Positions 1-8,161 of a stretch of DNA of 64,000 bases are shown one piece after another (positions within the stretch are counted from its first letter, which is position 1; the number at the start of each line of letters is the position of its first letter). Location: the NCBI RefSeq assembly GCF_003350375.1, contig NZ_QQAR01000013.1, positions 80,562-144,561 on the forward strand. The letters are read 5' to 3'. The notes beneath the pieces are model-generated. The model saw nothing but the letters and a program-made list of their open reading frames with translations. It was not told where the DNA came from and made no database searches. The DNA is from Flavobacterium sp. AG291. Its GTDB lineage: Bacteria; Bacteroidota; Bacteroidia; Flavobacteriales; Flavobacteriaceae. Made by a program: the position numbers and the translations under genes.

Positions 1-630
1 GCAAAATCAAAAACTTCCACCATAATTCATGGTATCTTGTTATTGATTTGTGTGCTTTCCATTCCGGTAATACTTAACAAAATTCCTTTAGCTACATTGG
101 CTGCTGTACTTTTAGTTGTGGGGTACAGATTGGCGAAGCCTGCAACAATAATGCATTTTTGGCACAAGGGTAAATACCAATTTGTACCTTTTATTGCAAC
201 GCTTTTAGCAGTAGTATTTACAGATTTACTCAAAGGTGTAGCACTTGGTATGATTATAAGTATAATATTTGTACTTAGAGGTAATCTTAAAAGGGCATAT
301 AACTTTAGAAAAGATGATTATACAGAAGGTGATATAATTCATATCGACCTGGCACAGGAAGTTTCATTCCTTAATAAGGCAGCGATAAAAACGACTCTTA
401 ATGAAATTCCTGAGTGTTCCAAAGTGGTGATTGATGCATCTGACACTGTATATATAGCACATGATGTTCTGGATCTTATACAAGAATTCAGAGATGTTAA
501 ATCTAAAGAAAAAAATATAAAGGTTAAGCTTGTTGGTTTTAAAGAGGCTTATGAATTAGAGAATACCGATTGGGGTAAACAAAACGTGTTTGTAGAACAC
601 AAGGTTAAAAAATTAGAAACTATAAAATAA
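1..630 (+). CDS. SulP family anion transporter, C-terminal part (5' end outside window)
   Basis: The reading frame is open to the window edge, so the start is missing. The visible part has the last membrane helices of a SulP/SLC26 permease (an IPLATLAAVLLVVGY segment, then a helix around FVPFIATLLAVVFTDLLKG). A cytoplasmic STAS domain follows (HIDLAQEVSFLN; VVIDASDTVYI). SulP proteins move sulfate, bicarbonate or other anions across the inner membrane. The next gene, 35 bp downstream, is a carbonic anhydrase, and such pairs usually handle bicarbonate. The family is clear; the substrate is inferred from context. Confidence 0.9.
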   Translation, partial: AKSKTSTIIHGILLLICVLSIPVILNKIPLATLAAVLLVVGYRLAKPATIMHFWHKGKYQFVPFIATLLAVVFTDLLKGVALGMIISIIFVLRGNLKRAYNFRKDDYTEGDIIHIDLAQEVSFLNKAAIKTTLNEIPECSKVVIDASDTVYIAHDVLDLIQEFRDVKSKEKNIKVKLVGFKEAYELENTDWGKQNVFVEHKVKKLETIK

Positions 631-665
631 ATGCCTGATAAGGCTCAAATAATATAAGATTAATC

Positions 666-1313
666 ATGTCACATTCGCATTCAGATTTTTACAAGAAGAT
701 TTTAGATAATAATAAAATATGGTCTGAGACCAAATTAAAAGACGACCCGGAATATTTTGCTAAGCTGGCTAAAGGACAATCCCCACCATTGTTATGGATT
801 GGGTGTTCAGACAGCCGTGTTCCTGCTAATGAGGTTATTGGAGCACAACCGGGAGAGGTATTCGTTCACAGGAATATAGCTAACATGGTAGTTCATACAG
901 ACATGAATATGCTTAGCGTGCTTGATTATGCTGTAAACGTACTTAAGGTTAAACATGTTATTGTATGTGGTCATTACGGATGTGGCGGTGTAAAGGCAGC
1001 AATGGGTAACGATTCTATCGGGCTTATTGATAACTGGATCAGGCATATTAAAGATGTATACAGACACCACCGTCAATATCTGGACTCAATTATTGATGAA
1101 ACATCAAGGTTCAACACTTTTGTTGAAATCAATGTAAAAGAACAGGTTTTAGATTTGGCTAAAACTTCAATTGTTCAGAATGCCTGGAGAAACGGACAGG
1201 AGCTTTGTCTTCACGGATGGGTTTATGGACTTGATACCGGTGTTGTAAAAGATCTTGATGTTAACTTCTGTGATAATACAGAGTTAGATAAGGTGAGTCA
1301 GCTTAAATTCTAA
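666..1313 (+). CDS. beta-class carbonic anhydrase
   Basis: This 215-aa cytoplasmic zinc enzyme interconverts CO2 and bicarbonate. The beta-class zinc ligands are visible: C47 and D49 in CSDSRVP, and H103 and C106 in HYGCGG. Length and motif order fit the family from the first to the last residue. It follows the SulP transporter gene after a short gap and is probably co-transcribed with it, which suggests a bicarbonate supply role. A bidirectional terminator closes the unit. Confidence 0.96.
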   Translation: MSHSHSDFYKKILDNNKIWSETKLKDDPEYFAKLAKGQSPPLLWIGCSDSRVPANEVIGAQPGEVFVHRNIANMVVHTDMNMLSVLDYAVNVLKVKHVIVCGHYGCGGVKAAMGNDSIGLIDNWIRHIKDVYRHHRQYLDSIIDETSRFNTFVEINVKEQVLDLAKTSIVQNAWRNGQELCLHGWVYGLDTGVVKDLDVNFCDNTELDKVSQLKF

Positions 1314-1330
1314 TTCCCTTTGTTCATAGC

Positions 1331-1363
1331 AAAAAGCCATCTGCGTTAGCGATGGCTTTTTTT
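1331..1363. terminator. bidirectional intrinsic terminator
   Basis: A 7-bp stem (AGCCATC / GATGGCT) is flanked by A5 on the left and T7 on the right. It lies between the convergent carbonic anhydrase gene and the LETM1-related gene, whose stop codon begins inside the T tract. Confidence 0.85.
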
Positions 1364-2564
1364 ATTCGGTATCATTTTCAAGATTTTCATTGAAAACCGT
1401 TGGCAGTAACTGGGGTATGAATTTAATAAGTAAGGGCAACAGTAAACTTCCTCCCGGCAGTAAGAATATTGTAAGGGACGGTACTGTTTTACATATTTCT
1501 AATAACTGCTTCTTAATTTTTTTCTTTTCCCTTTCGTCAAGGCTACGATGTGTGGAATGCGTAAGTAACAGCATCAGTTCACCATTGTTTGAAAGCTCTT
1601 TGATAAGTCGGTTTTTATTGCGGTTTATCAGCAATATTACTGATTGTGATGCATGATCATAAAAATGTTTGACAGGATTAGAATACCTGAAGAAAGGTAT
1701 CTCTTTTCGGTTATTTTTAATGAATATGTCAAATGCGGCGATACTTTCGGTAGCAATATTTTCACTCATGCCCATTTGGGCTGCAAGTTTGAAAAGAAAA
1801 TCAATTTCGGTTTCCTGGGCTTTACCATCACTCCATATCGCCATGCCGGCCATATCGAGCAGATAATTCTTTTCCGGTTTCGATGCGAAATAATCAAGCT
1901 CTAGTTTATCAAGCTCTTCGGTATTTATTTTTGAGAACTTGGTATAGCGAACAGAGGACTCAAATAATTTTATTAAAAGCTCATCATATTCCGATCTCTT
2001 GTCTTTAGTTTTTAGAGCAAGAGCAACAATGCTCATTACAGTTTCTTCCAGCTTTCTCAGATACTTTTGTGGTATCTCTTCGTTGATAAGATATTGGCGA
2101 AAAGCCAGTACATCCATAAAGAGAAGCGCATTGGTAAGGATATGCGAAAAGTTACGGCTGATAATATTATCGTTGGTCTTGATGCGCTCATCCAATATCT
2201 CTTCCAATTGGTGGCTTTGAGAAGAAGCAGGTAACACTTTTTTAAAGAAATCAAAACCTTCAGGAGTCATTTCTTTGTAGAAAGGGATAGCTTTTTCGAT
2301 GAAGCTTTTATGGTCATCATTTTTTTCAACCAGTCTGTAAACGTCGTAAAGAGTATTCAGAAGGGCAACTTTGGTAAGTTCTTCTGTAATCCAGCCTTTA
2401 GTTTCTTTAGAATCAATATTGCTGAAAGACACGACATGGCCGTATATAAACCCGGAATCCCTTACCGATCTGTAAAAATCGTGGGAGTTAGCATAAACAG
2501 GAAGCTTGTTCTTTAGCTGTGCAAAAAACTTGTCAATCCAGCCACTTGCAGAGGGGTTTATCAT
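1362..2564 (-). CDS. LETM1-related protein
   Basis: The 400-aa protein resembles flavobacterial proteins annotated as LETM1-related biofilm-associated. Its C-terminal part (about 290-390) has the LETM1-like mix of basic helices, a THRSLDEREKKKIKKQ segment and a hydrophobic GGSLLLPLLIKFIPQLLP stretch. The N-terminal part (about 1-230) is helical, without motifs I know. LETM1 proteins bind ribosomes or act in membrane ion exchange in mitochondria; the bacterial role is unclear. It stands alone, convergent with the gene to its left. Confidence 0.7.
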   Translation of the reverse strand: MINPSASGWIDKFFAQLKNKLPVYANSHDFYRSVRDSGFIYGHVVSFSNIDSKETKGWITEELTKVALLNTLYDVYRLVEKNDDHKSFIEKAIPFYKEMTPEGFDFFKKVLPASSQSHQLEEILDERIKTNDNIISRNFSHILTNALLFMDVLAFRQYLINEEIPQKYLRKLEETVMSIVALALKTKDKRSEYDELLIKLFESSVRYTKFSKINTEELDKLELDYFASKPEKNYLLDMAGMAIWSDGKAQETEIDFLFKLAAQMGMSENIATESIAAFDIFIKNNRKEIPFFRYSNPVKHFYDHASQSVILLINRNKNRLIKELSNNGELMLLLTHSTHRSLDEREKKKIKKQLLEICKTVPSLTIFLLPGGSLLLPLLIKFIPQLLPTVFNENLENDTE

Positions 2565-2695
2565 TTTAAAAAATTATACTGCAAAACTATGCAATTTTTA
2601 ACTCACTTGGCAACAGTTAAATAAATCCTATATTTTATTTCCGGTTAAATTAACATTGACTAAAAGCGATAACTTTATAATAAAACACTTTAACT

Positions 2696-3889
2696 ATGAC
2701 ATTAAAAGCAGGTTACCCTTTTTGGCTCATTAAAGATGGACTTCCATTTACTTTTCCAAAGCTTGATCATGATATTGAAACCGAAGTTGTAATTATTGGT
2801 GCAGGTATATCAGGCGCGTTGGTCCGTTACCATCTTATTAATGCCGGAATAAATTGTGTTACCGTGGATGCACGGACTATTGGGCTTGGCAGTACCAGTG
2901 CCAGTACGTCATTGCTCCAATATGAAATTGACGTTCCTTTGTATAGACTTACAGAAATGATAGGAAAGGAAAAAGCTGAAAGGGCTTATAAATTATGCGG
3001 AGAGGCTATTGATAAGCTAGGTAAGATAACTAAAAACAGAGGGGTGAAATATTTTGAGAAGAAGAAAAGTCTTTATTACGCTACATTTAAAAAAGATGTT
3101 TCATGGCTTAAGAAAGAATATGAAACCCGAAAGGATGCCGGATTTAAAGTACGTTATCTCGAAGCCGATGAACTGGAAAAAGAATTTGGTTTTAAGGGCT
3201 ATGGTGCAATTTTATCTGATCAGGCAGCACAAACTAATGCTTATATGTTGACACATTGTCTTCTTCAGCATAAATATGATAATGATATTTATGACCGCAC
3301 CGAGATAACAGATATTAAACATTCAAAACAGGGCGTTGTCCTTAAAACAGAATCAGGATATACACTAAAAGCTAAGAAACTTGTATATGCAACAGGATAT
3401 GAGGTTGTTGATTTTATCGACAAGAAAATAGTCGATTTGTTATCTACTTATGCTGTAGTGAGCGAACAATATAACGAACGTGACTTTTGGAAAGATGATG
3501 TCTTGATTTGGAATACAGCAAATCCGTATCTATACCTGCGTACTACACCGGATAATCGCGTACTGGTAGGGGGTAGGGATGAAAATTTTAGCAATCCTGC
3601 CAAAAGGGATAAACTCATCAATAAGAAAACAAAACAGCTGGCCGCTGATGTGAATAAGCTTTTTCCGCATCTGAAATTTAAGCCGGAATTTTCGTGGGCC
3701 GGTACTTTTGGTACAACGAAAGATGGATTACCCTATATTGGCCCCTATGACAAATTGCCAAACAGCTATTTTGCTCTGGGATTTGGCGGAAATGGTATTA
3801 CTTTCAGTCTTATTGCTGCTGAAATAATAACCGACTTAATTCTTGGTAAACCCAATAAAGACCTTGAGCTATTTAACTTTGACCGTTAG
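2696..3889 (+). CDS. FAD-dependent oxidoreductase (DAO family)
   Basis: This 397-aa protein has an N-terminal dinucleotide-binding fold (VVIIGAGISGALVRYHL, about 31-47), a DAO-type middle domain, and a C-terminal FAD-contact motif (TKDGLPYIGP, then ALGFGGNGITFS). The family oxidises amines or amino acids and includes glycine oxidase and many uncharacterised members. No signal peptide is seen, so it is probably cytoplasmic. The substrate cannot be read from the sequence, and the flanking genes give no pathway. Confidence 0.85.
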   Translation: MTLKAGYPFWLIKDGLPFTFPKLDHDIETEVVIIGAGISGALVRYHLINAGINCVTVDARTIGLGSTSASTSLLQYEIDVPLYRLTEMIGKEKAERAYKLCGEAIDKLGKITKNRGVKYFEKKKSLYYATFKKDVSWLKKEYETRKDAGFKVRYLEADELEKEFGFKGYGAILSDQAAQTNAYMLTHCLLQHKYDNDIYDRTEITDIKHSKQGVVLKTESGYTLKAKKLVYATGYEVVDFIDKKIVDLLSTYAVVSEQYNERDFWKDDVLIWNTANPYLYLRTTPDNRVLVGGRDENFSNPAKRDKLINKKTKQLAADVNKLFPHLKFKPEFSWAGTFGTTKDGLPYIGPYDKLPNSYFALGFGGNGITFSLIAAEIITDLILGKPNKDLELFNFDR

Positions 3890-3999
3890 TTATGTTTTAG
3901 TATTTCGCTAACACTTATTGTGATAACGCTAACAGCAAGGCTTTTTTATAAGTACTACTTTCGTAATAGAAACATTTAATAATACAAAACTAACCTATT

Positions 4000-4599
4000 A
4001 TGAAAAAGACATCGTTATTTGCAAAAACGGCTCTGGGAGCTGCTGTTTTACTATTATCTCTTGGAGTACAATCGTGTAAGAATGAATCAAAACAAGAAGA
4101 TACTAAAGAAGTTGCCGAAGATGAAAACGAGGCAAAATTTGATGACGTGAATGAGGCAAAAGAGGAAGATTCTGATTATCTTGTAGCTGCTGCTGAAGTA
4201 GACATGAAAGAAATTGAGCTTGGTAAGCTGGCGTTGACTAAAAGTACCAACAATGATGTAAAAGCATTGGGTAAAATGATGGTTGATGCACATACTAAGT
4301 CTTTAGAAGAACTGAAAGCTGCTGCGACAAAAATGAATGTATCATTACCGGCATCTTTAACTGAAAAAGGGCAGGAGGCTTATAAAGAGCTAAATGATAA
4401 GAACGGTCATGATTTTGATAAAGCTTATGCCGACAAAATGGTAGAAGGTCATGAAAAAATGATCGAGAAGATGGAGAAAGCCTCAGAAAAGGCAAAAGAA
4501 GCCAGTGTGAGAATGTGGGCCGCTAATTTGCTTCCTGCATTAAGGACACATTTGGAACATGCCAAATTAACGAAAGAGAAAGTTGATGCTATTAAATAG
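4000..4599 (+). CDS. DUF4142-type lipoprotein
   Basis: This 199-aa protein has a lipoprotein signal ending at a Cys in GVQSCKNE. An acidic linker follows, then a helical domain (about 65-195) with the ferritin-like look of DUF4142 (ELGKLALTKSTNNDVKALGKMMVDAHTK). It is probably exported and lipid anchored. DUF4142 genes often respond to stress, but no reaction is known. A 53-aa membrane protein follows after 17 bp, so the two probably form an operon. Confidence 0.85.
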   Translation: MKKTSLFAKTALGAAVLLLSLGVQSCKNESKQEDTKEVAEDENEAKFDDVNEAKEEDSDYLVAAAEVDMKEIELGKLALTKSTNNDVKALGKMMVDAHTKSLEELKAAATKMNVSLPASLTEKGQEAYKELNDKNGHDFDKAYADKMVEGHEKMIEKMEKASEKAKEASVRMWAANLLPALRTHLEHAKLTKEKVDAIK

Positions 4600-4616
4600 C
4601 CTTAAAATATAATGCT

Positions 4617-4778
4617 ATGAAAAATCTATTGTATATAATCGCCGTTGTATTGATCATTGTTTGGGCATTGGGAAGCTTTGCTTATCATACCGCAAGTGCT
4701 CTCATACACCTGTTACTTGTAGTGGCAATAGTAATGATTGCAATCAATCTGATAAGAAGCAGACCACCATTAGACTAA
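4617..4778 (+). CDS. lmo0937-family small membrane protein (DUF5670-like)
   Basis: This 53-aa protein has two membrane helices (LLYIIAVVLIIVWALG and ALIHLLLVVAIVMIAINLI) joined by a short FAYHTAS turn, and a basic tail. It matches the pattern of the lmo0937 family, a short envelope protein found widely and often next to stress genes. The ATG lies 17 bp after the DUF4142 gene, so the two are probably one transcript. The function is unknown. Confidence 0.85.
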   Translation: MKNLLYIIAVVLIIVWALGSFAYHTASALIHLLLVVAIVMIAINLIRSRPPLD

Positions 4779-4795
4779 TTTATACGCCAGGATGT

Positions 4796-4830
4796 AACCC
4801 GTAATGCAAAAAAGTATTGCGGGTTTTTTA
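4796..4830 (+). terminator. intrinsic terminator after the DUF4142/lmo0937 pair
   Basis: A long stem (AACCCGTAATGC / GTATTGCGGGTT) with an A-rich loop is followed by T6. A second hairpin lies just downstream. The rest of the gap 4779-5060 holds nothing else that I can recognise. Confidence 0.8.
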
Positions 4831-4836
4831 TTTGTA

Positions 4837-4866
4837 AAAAAGCCTGCTCATATTAAGCAGGCTTTT
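4837..4866. terminator. bidirectional terminator hairpin
   Basis: AAAAGCCTGCT and AGCAGGCTTTT form a perfect stem around a 7-nt loop. It may act for either direction. It is about 195 bp beyond the fadE stop on the minus strand. Confidence 0.7.
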
Positions 4867-5060
4867 CAACAAGTATCATGCCCCCATTAATACTTGCTGT
4901 TAAAAAGAAAGGCTTGTAGTAAATGAATATATAACCCATTTAATCAAAAATAGCCTGTCTTATTGAATAATGCGATACGAAATCGTGCAGTGATTTTATA
5001 AAATCGGTTTAAAACAAAACCCTGCCGGAGCAGGGTTAAACAAACTAAAAACTGAAATTG

Positions 5061-6860
5061 TTAATAAGGGTAAGCACCTTCGCTTACAATTTTTGCCGCA
5101 ATGGTTTCTCTTAAAGCCACTACATTAGGCATATTGTTGTATTTTGTATAACGCTTAAGTCCCATCATCATCATGCGTTGCTCGTCACCTTCAGAGAAAG
5201 AAGCAATACCTTCTTTGCCTTTAATGTTTACGATGTCAACAGCTTTGTAAAGATATAGCTGAGCCATAGCTATTTGTTCTTTTACATTGTCTGCTCCTTG
5301 TTTTTTAGCAAGTTTCTCAGTACGGAGGATAACAGATTCAGCCATGTATATCTCGATAAGGATATCTGAGGCTGCCATTAGCAATTGCTGATGTTCATCA
5401 AGGGCAGGTCCATATTTCTGAACAGCTGAACCTGCAACCATAAGGAATGCTTTTTTCAGCTTAGCAATCATTTCTTTTTCTTCAGCAAATAGTTCTGAGT
5501 AATCAGGAGTTTCAAATGATGGTATTCCCATAAGTTCCTCAGCTACCTTCATAGCAGGTCCTAATAGGTCAACATGGCCTTTCATTGCTTTCTTAACGAG
5601 CATACCTACTGATAACATACGGTTGATCTCATTGGTACCTTCATAGATACGTGCAATCCTAGCATCTCTCCATGCGCTTTCCATTGGGGTGTCTTCAGAG
5701 AAGCCCATACCACCAAAAATCTGGATACCTTCATCCGTACAGTTTTGCACGTCTTCAGAAACAGCCACCTTAAGGATAGAACATTCAATTGCAAATTCCT
5801 CTACACCTTTAAGTTCAGCATCCTGATGCGATTCGCCATTGGCAACACGTGCCTCAATACGATCCTGGATGTTTTTAGCTGCCCTGTAAGAAGCACTTTC
5901 TCCTGCGTATACACTGGTAGCCATTTCAGCCAGTTTTGAGCGGATAGCGCCAAAACTTGCAATAGGAGTGTTAAATTGAATACGCTCGTTTGCATATTTT
6001 GCTGCACCAGATATAGTTCTTCTTTGTGCATCAAGACAGGCGGCAGCAAGTTTAATACGGCCTACGTTAAGCGCATTCATGGCAATCTTGAATCCATTAC
6101 CTCTTTCTGATAGCATGTTCTCTACCGGTACTTTGGTCTCGTTAAAGAAAACCTGGCGGGTAGAAGAAGCGCGAATACCAAGTTTATGTTCTTCTTCACC
6201 AAGAGAGATTCCGTTTGACGGATCATTCTCTACGATGAAACCTGTAATATTCTTATCGTCTTCAATTCTGGCAAATACTACGAATACGCTGCAGAAGCCT
6301 GCATTTGATATCCACATTTTTTGTCCTGTGATTTTATAGTGCGTACCATCTTCAGAAAGCACGGCTTTAGTCTTACCTGAATTAGCATCAGATCCTGCAC
6401 CCGGTTCAGTAAGACAGTAAGCTCCAAACCATTCTCCAGAAGCCAATTTTGGAACGTATTTAAGTTTTTGTTCTTCAGTACCATAAAGGGTAATAGGCAT
6501 AGTACCGATACCTGTATGTGCTCCGAAAGCTGTAGAGAACGATCCTGTAGCACCTGAGATGTAATCACATACCAGCATGGTAGATACGAAGCCCATCCCA
6601 AGTCCGCCATACTCTTCAGGTACAGCTACACCAAGGAAACCAAGCTCGCCGGCTTTACGCATGCTTTCTTCAGTTAGCGCATAATCTTTTTTCTCAAAAC
6701 GGTCTTTATTAGGCCATATCTCACGGTCAACAAATTCCTTAACCGTGTCACGCATCATTATCTGCTCTTCCGAAAAATCTTCCGGTGTGAAGATGTCTTC
6801 GCTTTTGGTTTCAGTAACCAAAAACTGACCTCCACGTGCTAAATTTGCTACATCTGCCAT
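5061..6860 (-). CDS. fadE: acyl-CoA dehydrogenase (FadE type)
   Basis: This 599-aa flavoenzyme makes the first double bond in fatty acyl-CoA. The acyl-CoA dehydrogenase core spans about 30-430, with YCLTEPGAGSDA, KMWISNAG and the late motif IQIFGGMGFSEDTP...RDARIARIYEGTNEI. A C-terminal helical extension of about 170 residues follows, as in the long Bacteroidota and Bacillus FadE proteins. The catalytic Glu is expected in IYEGTNEI. The ATG at 6860 (MADVANLARGG) is chosen because an earlier in-frame start would translate a dispersed intergenic repeat. It is the last gene of a marR-fadN-fadA-fadE order like the Bacillus fadNAE operon. Confidence 0.94.
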   Translation of the reverse strand: MADVANLARGGQFLVTETKSEDIFTPEDFSEEQIMMRDTVKEFVDREIWPNKDRFEKKDYALTEESMRKAGELGFLGVAVPEEYGGLGMGFVSTMLVCDYISGATGSFSTAFGAHTGIGTMPITLYGTEEQKLKYVPKLASGEWFGAYCLTEPGAGSDANSGKTKAVLSEDGTHYKITGQKMWISNAGFCSVFVVFARIEDDKNITGFIVENDPSNGISLGEEEHKLGIRASSTRQVFFNETKVPVENMLSERGNGFKIAMNALNVGRIKLAAACLDAQRRTISGAAKYANERIQFNTPIASFGAIRSKLAEMATSVYAGESASYRAAKNIQDRIEARVANGESHQDAELKGVEEFAIECSILKVAVSEDVQNCTDEGIQIFGGMGFSEDTPMESAWRDARIARIYEGTNEINRMLSVGMLVKKAMKGHVDLLGPAMKVAEELMGIPSFETPDYSELFAEEKEMIAKLKKAFLMVAGSAVQKYGPALDEHQQLLMAASDILIEIYMAESVILRTEKLAKKQGADNVKEQIAMAQLYLYKAVDIVNIKGKEGIASFSEGDEQRMMMMGLKRYTKYNNMPNVVALRETIAAKIVSEGAYPY

Positions 6861-6865
6861 AATCA

Positions 6866-6889
6866 GCCCCCTAACCCCCAAAGGGGGAA
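6866..6889. repeat. 24-nt G-run repeat, copy 1 (inverted orientation)
   Basis: This is the reverse complement of TTCCCCCTTTGGGGGTTA plus GGGGGC. Copies lie at 6952-6975 (one mismatch) and 32307-32330 (exact). Copies 1 and 2 face each other across the fadA-fadE gap and could fold into a long stem in the mRNA. Confidence 0.85.
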
Positions 6890-6951
6890 CTCCTGTAGGG
6901 GTAACAGGGTTTTAGTTGTTAATAGTTATATATATATTTAAAGCTCTCTAA

Positions 6952-6975
6952 TTCCCCTTTTGGGGGTTAGGGGGC
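6952..6975. repeat. 24-nt G-run repeat, copy 2
   Basis: It differs from the 32307 copy by one base. Its last base is the first base of the reverse complement of the fadA stop codon, so the repeat abuts or contributes to the end of fadA. Confidence 0.85.
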
Positions 6976-8156
6976 TATAGAATCTCGTATACACCCGCAG
7001 CTCCCTGTCCGGTACCCACACACATGGTTACTACACCATATTTGTTGCCTCTGCGTTTCATTTCATCAAATAGCTGAACCGAAAGTTTTGCTCCGGTACA
7101 TCCCAGTGGGTGACCAAGGGCAATAGCACCACCGTTTACATTTACGATGTCAGGGTTAATGCCTAATTCACGGATGACAGCTAATGACTGTGAAGCGAAA
7201 GCCTCATTAAGTTCGAAAAGCTCTATATCGTTTAATTGAAGTCCTGCCATTTGAAGGGCTTTCGGAATAGCTTTTACCGGACCGATACCCATGATTCTTG
7301 GCTCAACTCCGGCTGCAGCATAGCTTACCATGCGTGCTATTGGCTCAAGGTTAAGTTCTTTTACCATTTCTTCAGACATCACCATTACAAAGGCAGCACC
7401 ATCACTCATTTGCGATGAGGTACCTGCGGTAACGCTACCGTCGGCAGCAAATACTGGTCGTAGTTTGGATAATGCTTCTACTGAAGTATCAGCTCTTGGA
7501 CCTTCGTCTTTCGTTACGGTATATGATTTTGTGGCTTTTTTGCCGTTCTCATCAATGTATGTTTGCTCAACAGTGATAGGCACGATCTGTTTGTCGAATT
7601 TACCTTCTGCCTGGGCTTTAATCGCTTTTTGGTGCGAATTAAAACCAAATTGATCCTGGTCTTCACGGCTTACATTAAACTGTTTTGCAACAGCTTCAGC
7701 TGTAAGTCCCATTCCCCAGTAGTAATCTTCGTGGCCGTCTTTGGCAGCTTTATAATCCGGAACCGGCTTGTAACCACCCATTGGTATATAACTCATGCTT
7801 TCTGCACCACCAGCAATGATACAATCGGCCATGCCTGACTGTATTTTGGCAGTTGCCATAGCAATAGTCTCCAGTCCTGATGCACAATAACGGTTTACAG
7901 TAACTCCCGGAACATCATTTACCTTAAGTCCCATTAGGGAAATAAGACGGGCTACGTTAAGTCCCTGTTCAGCTTCGGGCATTGCATTACCTACCATTAC
8001 GTCATCAATACGGGTTTTGTCGAAATCAGGCAGCTCATTCATCATGAACTGTATGGTTTCAGCGGCCAGTTCGTCAGGTCGCTTGAACCTAAATACTCCC
8101 TTTGGAGCTTTTCCTACCGCAGTACGATAGGCCTTAACTATATATGCTGTTTTCAT
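6975..8156 (-). CDS. fadA: acetyl-CoA C-acyltransferase (thiolase, FadA)
   Basis: This 393-aa thiolase cleaves 3-ketoacyl-CoA in the last step of beta-oxidation. The acyl-carrying Cys is C91 in [10 protein letters not shown]. The [11 protein letters not shown]is motif and the second Cys in [12 protein letters not shown] are near the C-terminus. Length and motifs are complete. It sits 5 bp after fadN on the same strand, and the partner enzymes probably form the trifunctional complex. Confidence 0.96.
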   Translation of the reverse strand: MKTAYIVKAYRTAVGKAPKGVFRFKRPDELAAETIQFMMNELPDFDKTRIDDVMVGNAMPEAEQGLNVARLISLMGLKVNDVPGVTVNRYCASGLETIAMATAKIQSGMADCIIAGGAESMSYIPMGGYKPVPDYKAAKDGHEDYYWGMGLTAEAVAKQFNVSREDQDQFGFNSHQKAIKAQAEGKFDKQIVPITVEQTYIDENGKKATKSYTVTKDEGPRADTSVEALSKLRPVFAADGSVTAGTSSQMSDGAAFVMVMSEEMVKELNLEPIARMVSYAAAGVEPRIMGIGPVKAIPKALQMAGLQLNDIELFELNEAFASQSLAVIRELGINPDIVNVNGGAIALGHPLGCTGAKLSVQLFDEMKRRGNKYGVVTMCVGTGQGAAGVYEIL

Positions 8157-8161
8157 TTCTC

